64,000 nucleotides of DNA from Pseudomonas umsongensis (lineage in GTDB: Bacteria > Pseudomonadota > Gammaproteobacteria > Pseudomonadales > Pseudomonadaceae). Positions 15,043-24,687 of this stretch are shown one piece after another. Numbering within the stretch: position 1 is the stretch's first letter; the number at the start of each line of letters is the position of its first letter. The stretch spans positions 1,116,001 to 1,180,000 of the forward strand of contig NZ_NIWU01000002.1 in NCBI RefSeq assembly GCF_002236105.1, written 5' to 3'. The notes under the pieces were generated by a model. It was not told the DNA's origin. It worked only from the letters and a program-made list of their open reading frames with translations, and ran no database searches. The position numbers were made by a program, and so were the translations under genes.

Positions 15043-17109
15043 ATGAGTTATCAGGTTCTTGCACGTAAATGGCGTCCGCGCTCGTTCCGCGAAATGGTCG
15101 GCCAGACCCATGTGCTCAAGGCTCTGATCAATGCCTTGGACAGCCAGCGGCTGCACCACGCCTACCTGTTTACCGGTACGCGCGGGGTCGGCAAGACCAC
15201 TATCGCGCGGATCATAGCCAAATGCCTGAACTGTGAAACAGGTATCACTTCAACGCCCTGTGGCGAGTGTTCGGTGTGCCGCGAGATCGATGAAGGCCGC
15301 TTCGTCGACCTGATCGAGATCGACGCCGCCAGCCGCACCAAGGTCGAAGACACCCGCGAGTTGCTCGACAACGTGCAGTACGCCCCCAGCCGCGGGCGTT
15401 TCAAGGTCTACCTGATCGACGAAGTGCACATGCTCTCCAGCCATTCTTTCAATGCGCTGTTGAAAACCCTCGAAGAGCCGCCACCCTACGTCAAGTTCAT
15501 CCTGGCCACCACTGATCCGCAGAAACTTCCTGCAACGATTCTTTCGCGTTGCCTGCAGTTCTCCTTGAAGAACATGACCCCGGAACGGGTGGTCGAGCAT
15601 TTGAGCCATGTGCTGAGTGTCGAGAACGTGCCGTTCGAAGACGACGCACTGTGGTTGCTCGGTCGCGCCGCCGACGGTTCGATGCGCGATGCCATGAGCC
15701 TCACCGACCAGGCGATTGCCTTCGGTGAGGGCAAGGTCATGGCCGCGGACGTTCGGGCGATGCTTGGCACCCTTGATCACGGCCAGGTCTATGACGTCCT
15801 GCATGCGCTGATCGAAGGCGATGCCAAGGCCCTGCTCGAAGCGGTCCGCCACCTGGCCGAACAAGGCCCGGACTGGAATGGCGTGCTCTCGGAGATCCTC
15901 AATGTGCTGCACCGGGTTGCCATTGCCCAGGCCTTGCCGGAAGGCGTCGACAACGGTCATGGCGACCGAGACCGGGTGCTGGCCCTGGCCCAGGCGTTGC
16001 CGGCCGAAGACGTGCAGTTCTATTACCAGATGGGCCTGATCGGCCGCCGCGACTTGCCGCTGGCGCCGGATCCCCGTGGCGGCTTTGAAATGGTGCTGTT
16101 ACGCATGCTGGCATTCCGGCCCGCGGACACCGCGGACGCGCCGAGGCAACCGCTAAAGCCAGTGGGGATCAGCCAGGCCACGGTTGATTCCGCCAAATCA
16201 GTGGCTGCCACGCCGGTCGTTGCAAAGGTCGTCGCTGCACCGGTTGCACCTGTCGCGGCGGTGGCTCCGGCACCCGCGCCGGTTGTCGCTGAACCTGTAC
16301 CTGTACCTGTACCTGAGCCGGTGGTCGAGGCGGTCGTGGTCGAGGAAGTGGTCGACCTGCCATGGAACGACCCGGTCGAGCCAGAAGCCGTTCAAAAGCC
16401 AGCTGTCGAGCCGGTGCTGGAAACCGCCAGCGAGCAGCCCGAGTTGCCGCCCATGCCGTTGCCGACCCCGGACAGCGTGGTACCGGACGCGCCGGAGTGG
16501 GCCGCCGCGCCCATTCCGGAACCGACGGTGGCGCAAGTCGATGCCGCTACCCCAGGCATGGATCTGGATGACGAGCCGCCACTGGACGAAGACTATATCG
16601 AGCCAGACATGGACTCGGCCTACAGCTACCTCGACGAACTGGCCAGCGAACACACCGCCGAGCCTGCCGCGGCGCCCGAGCCTGAGCCCGCCGCAGCGCC
16701 GGCCACGGGCCTGGCCCTGCAATGGCTGGAGCTGTTCCCGAAACTGCCGATTTCCGGCATGACTGGCAGCATCGCCGCCAACTGCACGCTGATCGCGGTC
16801 GATGGCGACAACTGGTTGTTGCACCTGGACCCGGCCCACAGCGCCTTGTTCAACGCCACTCAACAACGTCGTCTCAATGAAGCATTGAACCAGTATCACG
16901 GGCGGACCCTGACCCTGGCCATGGAGCTGATCAAGCCCGAGCAGGAAACCCCGGCCCAGGCGGCGTCCCGTCGGCGTGCCGACCGTCAGCGCGAGGCCGA
17001 GGAGTCGATCCACGGTGATCCGTTCATCCAGCAAATGATGCAGCAGTTCGGTGCGGTGATCCGTAACGATACTATTGAACCTGTCGAGGCCCTGGCCAGT
17101 CAGGGCTAA
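15043..17109 (+). CDS. dnaX: DNA polymerase III subunit gamma/tau
   Basis: This is the clamp-loader ATPase of the replicative polymerase, 688 residues. The Walker A is GTRGVGKTT (45-53), the zinc module uses C64, C73, C76 and C79, the Walker B region is YLIDEVHMLS, and the sensor/arginine-finger motif is ILSRCLQF. The AAA+ core ends near residue 365. A long Ala/Pro/Val/Glu linker (about 375-560) follows, and it includes a perfect CCTGTA hexanucleotide run (16299-16316) encoding alternating Pro-Val. The tau domain V (about 565-688) ends with the DnaE-binding region. I saw no obvious slippery heptamer for a gamma frameshift. ybaB follows after 66 bp. Confidence 0.97.
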   Translation: MSYQVLARKWRPRSFREMVGQTHVLKALINALDSQRLHHAYLFTGTRGVGKTTIARIIAKCLNCETGITSTPCGECSVCREIDEGRFVDLIEIDAASRTKVEDTRELLDNVQYAPSRGRFKVYLIDEVHMLSSHSFNALLKTLEEPPPYVKFILATTDPQKLPATILSRCLQFSLKNMTPERVVEHLSHVLSVENVPFEDDALWLLGRAADGSMRDAMSLTDQAIAFGEGKVMAADVRAMLGTLDHGQVYDVLHALIEGDAKALLEAVRHLAEQGPDWNGVLSEILNVLHRVAIAQALPEGVDNGHGDRDRVLALAQALPAEDVQFYYQMGLIGRRDLPLAPDPRGGFEMVLLRMLAFRPADTADAPRQPLKPVGISQATVDSAKSVAATPVVAKVVAAPVAPVAAVAPAPAPVVAEPVPVPVPEPVVEAVVVEEVVDLPWNDPVEPEAVQKPAVEPVLETASEQPELPPMPLPTPDSVVPDAPEWAAAPIPEPTVAQVDAATPGMDLDDEPPLDEDYIEPDMDSAYSYLDELASEHTAEPAAAPEPEPAAAPATGLALQWLELFPKLPISGMTGSIAANCTLIAVDGDNWLLHLDPAHSALFNATQQRRLNEALNQYHGRTLTLAMELIKPEQETPAQAASRRRADRQREAEESIHGDPFIQQMMQQFGAVIRNDTIEPVEALASQG

Positions 17110-17175
17110 TAACTGAAGGCGCTCGCCCGTACGGGTTGGACGTCGTTTAATCCAAGTACTTTTGAGGTGATTCCC

Positions 17176-17514
17176 ATGATGAAAGGTGGCATGGCCGGCC
17201 TGATGAAGCAGGCGCAGCAGATGCAGGAAAAAATGGCCAAGATGCAGGAAGAGCTGGCCAACGCCGAAGTCACCGGTAAAGCCGGTGGCGACATGGTCAC
17301 CGTGGTGATGACCGGTCGTCACGACGTCAAGCGCGTGACCATCGACCCAAGCCTGGTCGAAGGCCTGAGCGAAGATGACAAGGAAATGCTCGAAGCGGTG
17401 TTCGCCGCGGCCGTCAACGACGCCGTGCGCAAGATCGAAGCCAACAGCCAGGACAAAATGGGCAGCATGACCGCTGGCATGCAACTGCCACCGGGCATGA
17501 AACTGCCATTCTGA
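17176..17514 (+). CDS. ybaB: YbaB/EbfC nucleoid-associated protein
   Basis: This is a 112-residue DNA-binding nucleoid-associated protein that forms tweezer-like dimers. It starts [20 protein letters not shown], the typical N-terminal helix, with the conserved core [20 protein letters not shown] and C-terminal Met/Pro-rich tail. The ATG at 17176 has GAGGTG about 8 nt upstream; a GTG at 17167 overlaps that site. It is the second gene of the dnaX unit and is followed by an intrinsic terminator, so recR is not in the same transcript here. Confidence 0.96.
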   Translation: MMKGGMAGLMKQAQQMQEKMAKMQEELANAEVTGKAGGDMVTVVMTGRHDVKRVTIDPSLVEGLSEDDKEMLEAVFAAAVNDAVRKIEANSQDKMGSMTAGMQLPPGMKLPF

Positions 17515-17542
17515 TTCGCCTTCGGGCGTTGGATGAGCTACA

Positions 17543-17573
17543 AAAAATGCCAGGCATCGCGCCTGGCATTTTT
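17543..17573 (+). terminator. intrinsic terminator after ybaB
   Basis: A 9-bp perfect stem (ATGCCAGGC / GCCTGGCAT) with a 5-nt loop is followed by TTTTTG and preceded by an A-run. It could also work in the opposite direction. Confidence 0.85.
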
Positions 17574-17586
17574 GTTTCTGGTCACT

Positions 17587-17700
17587 GATCGTTCCCACGC
17601 GCAGCAAAGGAATGCCTAAAGGGACGCTCCGCGTTCCAGCTTCAGAAAGGGACGCGGAGCGTCCCGGGCTGCATTCCCACGCAGAGCGTGGGAACGATCA
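17587..17700. repeat. GATCGTTCCCACGC palindromic repeat (family 2)
   Basis: An inverted pair begins GATCGTTCCCACGC and ends GCGTGGGAACGATC, with inner GGGACGCTCCGCGTTCC and GGGACGCGGAGCGTCCC arms. The same family is at 27390-27500, 38515-38531 and 39129-39340, the last two flanking the RAYT transposase. Confidence 0.85.
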
Positions 17701-17787
17701 TGTGCCAGGAATAAACATCGAACGCCGTACCGCCACCAAGGTCTGCTCCCTATACCCCCGAATTCATCGATCACAGGAGACGCTGAC

Positions 17788-18825
17788 ATGTCCGACCCCA
17801 TGACCCTCAACCAACGTATCGTCCTGGCCTCGCGCCCTGTCGGCGCACCGACGCCGGAGAATTTCCGGATGGAGCGGGTCGCGCTACCCGACCTGGCCGA
17901 GGGTCAGGTGCTGCTCAAGACCCTCTATCTGTCGCTGGACCCCTACATGCGCGGGCGCATGAGTGACGCGCCGTCTTATGCCGCGCCGGTGGAAATCGGC
18001 GAAGTGATGACCGGTGGTGCTGTCAGCCGGGTTGAGCGTTCGTTGCATCCCAAGTTCCACGAAGGCGACCTGGTGGTCGGTGCCACGGGATGGCAAAGCC
18101 ACAGCATCAATGACGGTCGCAGCATCATTCCAGTGCCCTCGGGCCTGCCCAGCCCCTCCATGGCCCTGGGTGTGCTGGGCATGCCGGGCATGACCGCCTA
18201 CATGGGCTTGATGGACATCGGCCAGCCCAAGGAAGGCGAGACCCTGGTGGTCGCGGCGGCCTCTGGCGCCGTCGGTTCGGTGGTGGGCCAGGTGGCGAAG
18301 ATCAAGGGTCTGCGCGTGGTCGGCGTGGCGGGCGGGGCGGAAAAATGTCGTTATGTCACTGAAGAGCTGGGCTTCGATGCCTGCATCGACCACAAGAGCC
18401 CGGATTTCGTCGACGACCTTGCCAAGGCGTGCCCCAAGGGTATCGATATCTATTATGAGAATGTCGGTGGCAAGGTGTTCGACGCCGTGTTGCCGTTGCT
18501 CAACCCCAAGGCGCGGATTCCGCTCTGTGGCCTGATTGCTTCCTACAATGCGAGCGAAGCGCCGAGCGGCCCGGATCGCCTGCCGCTATTGCAGCGCACG
18601 CTGTTGACCAAGCGTGTGCGAATCCAGGGCTTTATCGTGTTCGACGATTACGGTGACCGTCAGCCGGAGTTCATCAGCGCGATGGCGCCGTGGGTACGTG
18701 ATGGCAAAGTGAAGTTTCGCGAAGACGTGGTCGATGGCCTGGAGCAGGCGCCCGAGGCGTTCATCGGGCTGCTGGAGGGGCGCAACTTTGGCAAGCTGGT
18801 GGTGCGGGTCGCGCCCAACGACTAA
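17788..18825 (+). CDS. NADP-dependent MDR oxidoreductase (zinc-independent)
   Basis: This 345-residue medium-chain reductase belongs to the leukotriene B4 dehydrogenase/CurA-like branch, which reduces alpha,beta-unsaturated ketones or aldehydes with NADPH. The Rossmann motif is AASGAVGSVVGQVAKIKG. The family signature SLDPYMRGRMSD lies near residue 55, and CIDHKSPDFVDDL, IDIYYENVGGKVFDAVLPLL and CGLIASYNA follow in order. The catalytic-zinc Cys/His of alcohol dehydrogenases are absent. The ATG has AGGAG 9 nt upstream. It sits between ybaB and recR and is preceded by a terminator and a repeat, so it probably has its own promoter. Confidence 0.92.
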   Translation: MSDPMTLNQRIVLASRPVGAPTPENFRMERVALPDLAEGQVLLKTLYLSLDPYMRGRMSDAPSYAAPVEIGEVMTGGAVSRVERSLHPKFHEGDLVVGATGWQSHSINDGRSIIPVPSGLPSPSMALGVLGMPGMTAYMGLMDIGQPKEGETLVVAAASGAVGSVVGQVAKIKGLRVVGVAGGAEKCRYVTEELGFDACIDHKSPDFVDDLAKACPKGIDIYYENVGGKVFDAVLPLLNPKARIPLCGLIASYNASEAPSGPDRLPLLQRTLLTKRVRIQGFIVFDDYGDRQPEFISAMAPWVRDGKVKFREDVVDGLEQAPEAFIGLLEGRNFGKLVVRVAPND

Positions 18826-18900
18826 ATGACGCTGTGAATTGACGGTCAACAGAGGCGCGGGTATAAACCGCGTCTCGTTGTTTTCGTCGGACTTTTCCCC

Positions 18901-19503
18901 ATGAGCTTCAGCCCTTTGATTCGCCAACTGATCGACGCCCTGCGAGTTTTGCCAGGTGTGGGTCAGAAAACCGCCCAGCGCATGGCGTTGCAGTTGCTCG
19001 AGCGTGATCGCAGTGGCGGCTCGCGCCTGGCACTGGCCCTGAACCAGGCCATGGATGGGGTCGGTCACTGCCGTCAGTGCCGCACGCTGACCGAAGACGA
19101 CCTCTGTCCGCAATGCGCCGATACCCGCCGCGACGACACCTTGCTGTGCGTAGTGGAAGGGCCGATGGATGTCTATGCCGTGGAGCAGACCGGTTACCGT
19201 GGCCGCTACTTCGTGCTCAAGGGGCATCTTTCGCCGCTTGACGGGCTGGGGCCGGAGGCAATCGGCATCCCGCAATTGATGGCGCGGATCGAAGAGGCGG
19301 GCACCTTTACCGAAGTCATCCTGGCCACCAACCCGACCGTGGAAGGCGAGGCGACTGCGCACTACATCGCCCAGTTACTCAGCAGCAAAGGCCTGATCGC
19401 TTCGCGCATCGCCCATGGCGTGCCGCTGGGCGGCGAGCTGGAGTTGGTGGATGGCGGGACGCTTGCGCATTCGTTTGCGGGGCGTAAGCCGATTTCTCTC
19501 TAA
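18901..19503 (+). CDS. recR: recombination mediator protein RecR
   Basis: This is a 200-residue RecFOR-pathway protein that helps load RecA on gapped DNA. It has an N-terminal HhH region ([20 protein letters not shown]), a C4 zinc finger ([16 protein letters not shown], about residues 57-72) and a Toprim domain starting [20 protein letters not shown]. The C-terminal Walker-B-like segment is present, and length matches RecR elsewhere. It starts 75 bp after the oxidoreductase gene. Confidence 0.97.
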   Translation: MSFSPLIRQLIDALRVLPGVGQKTAQRMALQLLERDRSGGSRLALALNQAMDGVGHCRQCRTLTEDDLCPQCADTRRDDTLLCVVEGPMDVYAVEQTGYRGRYFVLKGHLSPLDGLGPEAIGIPQLMARIEEAGTFTEVILATNPTVEGEATAHYIAQLLSSKGLIASRIAHGVPLGGELELVDGGTLAHSFAGRKPISL

Positions 19504-19530
19504 CGTTGTGCGTGGTCTGGGCTGACGCCA

Positions 19531-19620
19531 TCGCGGGCAAGCCCGCTCCCACAGGATCGGCGTCGTACACAAAATCGTTTGCACACCAGAGATCACTGTG
19601 GGAGCGGGCTTGCCCGCGAT
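19531..19620. repeat. REP doublet (CGCGGGCAAGCCCGCTCCCACA)
   Basis: Inverted REP pair TCGCGGGCAAGCCCGCTCCC and GGGAGCGGGCTTGCCCGCGA with a 47-bp spacer, lying after recR. Confidence 0.88.
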
Positions 19621-19713
19621 GCAGGCGCCTCGGTGTTCCGGATTGACAAAATCCTGTTGAAAACCAAGCAAGCGCTCGGTTAACTTCGCTGAACCCTTCA
19701 GTGGAGCTCGCCC

Positions 19714-20862
19714 ATGCCTGCCTTTGAGGAATACTTCGACCCCAGCCACCAAATGGTCCGCGACAGCGTCAGGCGTTTCGTCGAGCGCGAGATTCTTCCG
19801 GACATTGACCAATGGGAAGAAGCCGAAAGCTTTCCCCGCGAGCTCTACCTCAAGGCCGGTGCGGCGGGGATTCTCGGCATTGGCTACCCGCAAAGCCTGG
19901 GCGGCAGTCACGAAGGGGATGTATTCGCCAAGATCGCCGCCAGCGAAGAGCTGATGCGCAGTGGCTCGGGTGGCCTGGTGGCGGGGCTGGGCTCCCTGGA
20001 CATCGGCTTGCCGCCGATAGTCAAATGGGCCAGGCCTTGCGTGCGTGATCGGGTGGTGCCGCAGGTGTTGTCCGGCGAGAAAATCAGCGCCCTGGCCGTC
20101 ACCGAGCCCGGCGGCGGTTCCGACGTCGCCAACCTGCAAACCCGCGCCGTGCGTGAAGGCGACTTCTACCGGGTCAACGGCAGTAAAACGTTCATCACCA
20201 GCGGCGTACGCGCGGATTACTACACCGTCGCGGTGCGCACCGGTGAGCCGGGTTTCGCCGGCATCAGCCTGTTGTTGATCGAGAAGGGCACCCCGGGTTT
20301 CACCGTGGGGCGGCAATTGAAGAAAATGGGCTGGTGGGCGTCGGACACGGCCGAATTGTTCTTCGATGATTGCCCAGTGCCTGTAGGCAATCTGATCGGC
20401 GGCGAAAACATGGGTTTCGCCTGCATCATGGGCAATTTCCAGAACGAACGCCTGGCCCTGGCCTTGATGGCCAACATGACCGCGCAGCTTGCCCTGGAGG
20501 AGAGCCTTGAGTGGGCGCGTGAGCGTGAAGCCTTTGGCAAGCCGATCGGCAAGTTCCAGGTGATCAAGCATCGCCTGGCGGAGATGGCCACGGCCCTCGA
20601 AGTCTCACGGGAGTTCACCTATCGGCAGGCGGCAAAAATGGCGGCGGGCAAGAGCGTGATCAAGGAGATTTCCATGGCCAAGAATTTTGCCACGGACACG
20701 GCGGACCGGATTACCTACGATGCCGTGCAAATACTGGGTGGCTCGGGTTACATGCGCGAGAGCCTGGTGGAGCGGTTGTACCGGGATAACCGGATTCTGT
20801 CGATTGGCGGCGGGACGCGGGAAGTGATGAACGAGATCATCAGCAAGCAGATGGGGCTTTGA
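19714..20862 (+). CDS. acyl-CoA dehydrogenase
   Basis: This 382-residue flavoenzyme oxidises acyl-CoA to trans-2-enoyl-CoA and passes electrons to ETF. The ACAD signatures are present: ISALAVTEPGGGSDVANLQT (FAD contact) and ITYDAVQILGGSGYMRESLV. The usual catalytic Glu before the C-terminal GT is Gly here (SIGGGTREVMNEI). In its place E245 in NFQNERLALAL matches the helix-G catalytic Glu of long-chain and isovaleryl-CoA dehydrogenases. It is therefore probably active with a long or branched substrate. No acyl-CoA ligase or hydratase lies beside it. Confidence 0.93.
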   Translation: MPAFEEYFDPSHQMVRDSVRRFVEREILPDIDQWEEAESFPRELYLKAGAAGILGIGYPQSLGGSHEGDVFAKIAASEELMRSGSGGLVAGLGSLDIGLPPIVKWARPCVRDRVVPQVLSGEKISALAVTEPGGGSDVANLQTRAVREGDFYRVNGSKTFITSGVRADYYTVAVRTGEPGFAGISLLLIEKGTPGFTVGRQLKKMGWWASDTAELFFDDCPVPVGNLIGGENMGFACIMGNFQNERLALALMANMTAQLALEESLEWAREREAFGKPIGKFQVIKHRLAEMATALEVSREFTYRQAAKMAAGKSVIKEISMAKNFATDTADRITYDAVQILGGSGYMRESLVERLYRDNRILSIGGGTREVMNEIISKQMGL

Positions 20863-20887
20863 GACTTGCGGTGTAGCGATTGACGCT

Positions 20888-20970
20888 TTCGCGAGCAGGC
20901 TCGCTCCCACAGGGGATTTTCGCTGTACACATATTTTGTGCACCACTGTGGGAGCGAGCCTGCTCGCGAA
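20888..20970. repeat. REP doublet (TTCGCGAGCAGGCTCGCTCCCACA)
   Basis: Inverted pair TTCGCGAGCAGGCTCGCTCC and GGAGCGAGCCTGCTCGCGAA between the convergent acyl-CoA dehydrogenase and apt genes. Confidence 0.88.
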
Positions 20971-20990
20971 GGCATCGGTGAAGTCGCCGC

Positions 20991-21539
20991 TTATTTATCG
21001 GAAAGGGCAAACTGCGTCAGGCAAAACGTCGGAATCCCCATGTCTTCCAAACGCTGGGACCCACCCAGCTCCGGCAAATCGATGATCGCCGCCGCTTCAT
21101 GCACCCGCGCGCCCATGCGGCGAATCAGGTTTGCCGCCGCAATCAGGGTGCCGCCTGTAGCGATCAGGTCATCGAACATCACCACAGAATCGCCTTCGCA
21201 CAGACTGTCGGCGTGCACTTCAAGAAACGCTTCGCCGTATTCGGTCGCGTAGCCTTCTGCCAGGACGTCGGCCGGCAACTTGCCTTGCTTGCGAAACAGC
21301 ACCAGCGGCTTGTTCAACTGATAAGCCAGCACTGAGCCAATCAGGAAACCACGGGCATCCATGGCGCCAATGTGGGTGAAGTCCGCCTCGACATAACGGT
21401 GGGCGAAGCTGTCCATCACCAGGCGCAGGGCCGTGGGCGACTGGAAGAGCGGGGTGATGTCGCGAAAGATCACACCGGGCTTCGGAAAGTCGATCACGGG
21501 GCGGATGAGGGATTTGATGTCGAAGGAATCGAAGACCAT
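20991..21539 (-). CDS. apt: adenine phosphoribosyltransferase
   Basis: This purine-salvage enzyme makes AMP from adenine and PRPP; it has 182 residues. The PRPP-binding loop is [20 protein letters not shown]. The N-terminal [20 protein letters not shown] and the hood region [20 protein letters not shown] are as in other Apt proteins. The start at 21539 has AGGA 8 nt upstream. It lies downstream of anr, the conserved Pseudomonas arrangement. Confidence 0.96.
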   Translation of the reverse strand: MVFDSFDIKSLIRPVIDFPKPGVIFRDITPLFQSPTALRLVMDSFAHRYVEADFTHIGAMDARGFLIGSVLAYQLNKPLVLFRKQGKLPADVLAEGYATEYGEAFLEVHADSLCEGDSVVMFDDLIATGGTLIAAANLIRRMGARVHEAAAIIDLPELGGSQRLEDMGIPTFCLTQFALSDK

Positions 21540-21616
21540 CGAAGGAGTCCTGGCAGGCTGCAAACGACACAGTATAACGGCGGCTGAACCGTTTCGCTCA
21601 GCCGCGATCCACCGAA

Positions 21617-22351
21617 TCAGCCTTCGAGGGAGCCACCGGCCAGGGCGCAGAGCTGGATCGGGTCGAGGATGCGGATTTCCTTGCCCTCGGCGGCGATCAG
21701 TTCGTTCTGCTGGAAGCGCGTGAACACCCGCGACACGGTTTCCACCGCCAGGCCCAGGTAATTGCCGATTTCGTTGCGCGACATGCTCAAGCGGAACTGA
21801 TTGGCCGAGAAGCCGCGGGCACGGAAGCGTGCCGACAGATTGACGAGGAAGGTGGCGATGCGCTCGTCGGCGGTTTTTTTCGACAGCAGCAACATCATTT
21901 GCTGGTCATCACGGATCTCGCGGCTCATCACGCGCATCAGCTGACGGCGCAATTGCGGCAGTTGCAGGGCCAGTTCGTCGAGACGTTCGAAAGGGATTTC
22001 ACACACCGAGGTGGTTTCCAGCGCTTGCGCCGACACCGGGTGTTTTTCGGTGTCCATGCCCGACAGCCCGACCAGTTCGCTCGGCAAATGGAAGCCAGTG
22101 AGCTGTTCTTCGCCGGCATCGCTCAGGTTGAAGGTTTTCAGGGCGCCGGAGCGTACGGCGTAAACCGAGTCGAACTGGTCGCCCTGGCGAAACAGAAACT
22201 CACCCTTTTTCAGCGGGCGGCCTCGTTTGACGATTTCGTCCAGCGCATCCATATCTTCCAGATTCAGAGAAAGTGGCAAACACAACGGGGCCAGGCTGCA
22301 ATCCTTGCAGTGGGCCTGAGTGTGAGCGCGCAATTTTACTGGCTCGGACAT
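21617..22351 (-). CDS. anr: anaerobic regulator Anr (FNR family)
   Basis: This oxygen-responsive activator has 244 residues. The N-terminal cluster ligands are C15, C18 and C24 ([11 protein letters not shown]), with the fourth at C117 ([10 protein letters not shown]), so a [4Fe-4S] cluster can form. A cyclic-nucleotide-like beta roll follows ([20 protein letters not shown]). The C-terminal HTH has [20 protein letters not shown], with the E-x-x-S-R recognition pattern of FNR/ANR that reads TTGAT half-sites. Its likely targets in this window are hemN and the cco operons. The start [10 protein letters not shown] was chosen over an unsupported upstream Met. Confidence 0.97.
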   Translation of the reverse strand: MSEPVKLRAHTQAHCKDCSLAPLCLPLSLNLEDMDALDEIVKRGRPLKKGEFLFRQGDQFDSVYAVRSGALKTFNLSDAGEEQLTGFHLPSELVGLSGMDTEKHPVSAQALETTSVCEIPFERLDELALQLPQLRRQLMRVMSREIRDDQQMMLLLSKKTADERIATFLVNLSARFRARGFSANQFRLSMSRNEIGNYLGLAVETVSRVFTRFQQNELIAAEGKEIRILDPIQLCALAGGSLEG

Positions 22352-22443
22352 TTCTTCAATCCTTGTGGGAAAACACACATAAGACGTAAGGGTAACCCAC
22401 TGCAGGACATTGAAGCCAGCGCACGGCGGATTTGTCGCAGGGT

Positions 22444-23829
22444 CTAGATCACTCGGGAGAACCGTTGGCGACTGTGTTGCTCCAGGTAAGCGTCAAACAC
22501 CATGCACACCGAGCGAACCAGCAAGCGACCTGCCGGCAGTACAGTGATGCGTTCGCTGTCCAGCTCAATCAGGCCATCTTTGGCCATGCCCTGCAATTGC
22601 GGCCAAAGTTCGCCGAAATAACCTTGAAAATCTATGTTGAAGGCTCGTTCGATCTGGACGAACTCAAGGCTCAAATTGCAGATCAACTGCTGGATCACCG
22701 CCCGCCGCACGCGGTCATCGGCATTGCACAGCAGGCCGCGGCTGGTGGCCAGCTGCGCCGACGCCAAGGCGTTCTGATACTGGTTGAGGTCGCTGTTGTT
22801 CTGGCAGTACAGGTCGCCGATCTGGCTGATTGCCGACACGCCAAGGCCGATCAAGTCACAATGGCCGTGGGTGGTATAGCCCTGGAAGTTGCGCTGCAGG
22901 GTCGATTCCTCCTGGGCGATCGCCAGCTCGTCATCGGGCAGCGCGAAGTGGTCCATGCCGATGTAGCGGTAGCCAGCGTTGGTCAGCTGTTCGATGGTGC
23001 GCTGCAGCATCTCCAGCTTTTGTGCTGGCGTCGGTAACTCGTTACTGTTGATCCGCCGTTGCGGCATGAAGCGTTCCGGCAGGTGCGCATAGTTGAACAC
23101 CGAGAGCCGGTCGGGTTGCAGGTTGATGACTTCGTCGACGGTGCGGGCGAAGTTTTCCGGGGTCTGCTTGGGCAGTCCGTAGATCAGGTCGATGTTGATC
23201 GAGCGAAACTGCAGTGTCCGGGCGGCATCGATGACCGCACGGGTTTCCTCCAGGCTCTGCAGGCGATTGACCGCGCGCTGTACGGCCGGGTCAAGGTCTT
23301 GCAGGCCGATGCTGACCCGATTGAAACCCAGTTCGCGCAGCAGGCCCATGGTCGACCAGTCGGCTTCGCGAGGGTCGATTTCGATGCCGTAGTCACCGCT
23401 ATCGTCATCGAGCAGATTGAAATGCTTGCGCAGGTGCGCCATCAGCTGGCGCAGTTCGTCGTGGCTGAGAAAGGTCGGCGTGCCGCCGCCAAAATGCAGT
23501 TGCTCGACTTTCTGTGCGGGGTCGAGGTGGCAGGCGATCAGCTGGATTTCCTGTTCCAGGCGCTGCAGGTAAGGCAGCGCCCGGCCGCGATCCTTGGTGA
23601 TCACCTTGTTGCAGGCGCAGTAGTAGCAAATGTTCGCGCAAAACGGCACGTGCACATACAGCGACAACGGGCGCACGGCCTTGCGGCTGTCGCGCAGGGC
23701 ATGCAGCAGGTCGAACGGGCTGATCTGGCTGTGGAATTGCACCGCGGTCGGGTAGGAGGTATAGCGCGGTCCCGCCAGGTCATAACGGCGGATCAGATCG
23801 GTGTCCCAACGAATGGCGTCGAGCATCAT
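22444..23829 (-). CDS. hemN: oxygen-independent coproporphyrinogen III oxidase
   Basis: This 461-residue radical SAM enzyme decarboxylates coproporphyrinogen III to protoporphyrinogen IX without O2. The cluster motif is [12 protein letters not shown] (C-x3-C-x2-C, about residues 63-70), followed by [10 protein letters not shown] and the HemN-specific [20 protein letters not shown]. Full length. An ANR box TTGAC-GCAA-ATCAA lies about 70 bp upstream on its strand, so it should be induced at low oxygen, supplying haem for the cbb3 oxidases encoded nearby. Two adjacent Met codons start the protein. Confidence 0.97.
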   Translation of the reverse strand: MMLDAIRWDTDLIRRYDLAGPRYTSYPTAVQFHSQISPFDLLHALRDSRKAVRPLSLYVHVPFCANICYYCACNKVITKDRGRALPYLQRLEQEIQLIACHLDPAQKVEQLHFGGGTPTFLSHDELRQLMAHLRKHFNLLDDDSGDYGIEIDPREADWSTMGLLRELGFNRVSIGLQDLDPAVQRAVNRLQSLEETRAVIDAARTLQFRSINIDLIYGLPKQTPENFARTVDEVINLQPDRLSVFNYAHLPERFMPQRRINSNELPTPAQKLEMLQRTIEQLTNAGYRYIGMDHFALPDDELAIAQEESTLQRNFQGYTTHGHCDLIGLGVSAISQIGDLYCQNNSDLNQYQNALASAQLATSRGLLCNADDRVRRAVIQQLICNLSLEFVQIERAFNIDFQGYFGELWPQLQGMAKDGLIELDSERITVLPAGRLLVRSVCMVFDAYLEQHSRQRFSRVI

Positions 23830-23893
23830 GCGGGCAATTCCCCGGATAGGCTGGCAGTGTTGGCGAGTCTAGGGGGTGGGGCGTTTGGGGATC

Positions 23894-23907
23894 TTGATTT
23901 GCGTCAA
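23894..23907 (-). promoter_or_regulatory. ANR box upstream of hemN
   Basis: The minus strand reads TTGAC-GCAA-ATCAA, a match to the ANR/FNR consensus TTGAY-N4-RTCAA. Its centre is about 72 bp before the hemN start codon, compatible with a class II site near -41.5. Confidence 0.82.
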
Positions 23908-23920
23908 AGGGGATCAAGAT

Positions 23921-24000
23921 CAAAAGATCGCAGCCTGCGGCAGCTCCTACAGGGGAATTGCGTAACACCTGTAGGAGCTGCCGCAGGCTGCGATCTTTTG
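23921..24000. repeat. inverted repeat CAAAAGATCGCAGCCTGCGG
   Basis: A nearly perfect inverted repeat has 35-bp arms (CAAAAGATCGCAGCCTGCGG with GCAGCTCCTACAG, and the reverse complement). It belongs to the Pseudomonas CTGCGGCAGCTCCTACAG REP group and lies between the TauE-like gene and the hemN ANR box. Confidence 0.88.
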
Positions 24001-24003
24001 CTT

Positions 24004-24687
24004 TTAATGCCCCATGAGCCAATGCTGATGCGGCCCCGGCAAGGTCCAGATGCCGAACAACATCACCAGCAATCCGCCCGCCATGCGCACGCTGCGTTTG
24101 CGCAACAACGCTGTCACCCGTTCGGCTGCCAGCCCCGTAGCGAGCAGCACCGGCCAGGTGCCCAGTCCGAACGCCAGCATCAACAATGCGCTGTCCAGCG
24201 CATTGCCCTGACTGGCCGACCACAGCAGGGTGCTGTAGACCAGCCCGCAAGGCAGCCAGCCCCAAAGTCCGCCCAACAACAACGCCCGGGGCAGGCTCGA
24301 CACCGGCAGCAGTCGGTTGGCGACCGGCTGGATATGCCGCCACAGGCCGCGACCGAGGCTTTCGATGCGGGTCAGCCCGCTCCACCAGCCGGCCAGGTAC
24401 AGGCCCATGGCGATCAGCAGCAGGCCCGCGAGCACGCGCATGAACATCGCCGCCGGGCTGTTGGCCACCGCCCAGCCGGCCAGGCCGATCAACAGGCCGG
24501 CGGTGGCATAGCTGAGGATGCGCCCCAGGTTGTAGGCCAGCAGCAGGCGAAAGCGGCGACTGCGTTGTTCCTTGGGAATGGCCAGCGTCAATGCGCCCAT
24601 CAAGCCGCCGCACATGCCCAGGCAATGACCGCCACCGAGCAGACCGAGGATGACCGCCGACACCAGCAGCGGCGCCAAATCAAGCAT
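24004..24687 (-). CDS. sulfite exporter TauE/SafE-like membrane protein of the cco assembly cluster
   Basis: This 227-residue inner-membrane protein has about six transmembrane helices. The first contains GGGHCLGMCGGLMGALTLAI, a Cys-x3-Cys in a Gly-rich helix. A second motif, GLWGWLPCGLVYSTLLWSAS, contains another Pro-Cys. These are typical of the DsbD-like/TauE proteins that follow ccoS in Pseudomonas and act in cytochrome oxidase copper or thiol handling. It overlaps ccoS by 8 bp, so it is translationally coupled to the ccoGHIS operon. The transported substrate is not known. Confidence 0.88.
   Translation of the reverse strand: MLDLAPLLVSAVILGLLGGGHCLGMCGGLMGALTLAIPKEQRSRRFRLLLAYNLGRILSYATAGLLIGLAGWAVANSPAAMFMRVLAGLLLIAMGLYLAGWWSGLTRIESLGRGLWRHIQPVANRLLPVSSLPRALLLGGLWGWLPCGLVYSTLLWSASQGNALDSALLMLAFGLGTWPVLLATGLAAERVTALLRKRSVRMAGGLLVMLFGIWTLPGPHQHWLMGH

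Noticed and set aside
15043..17109. Programmed frameshift in dnaX producing gamma
   Set aside because: I saw no A AAA AAG-type slippery heptamer with a following stem in the region corresponding to the gamma end.
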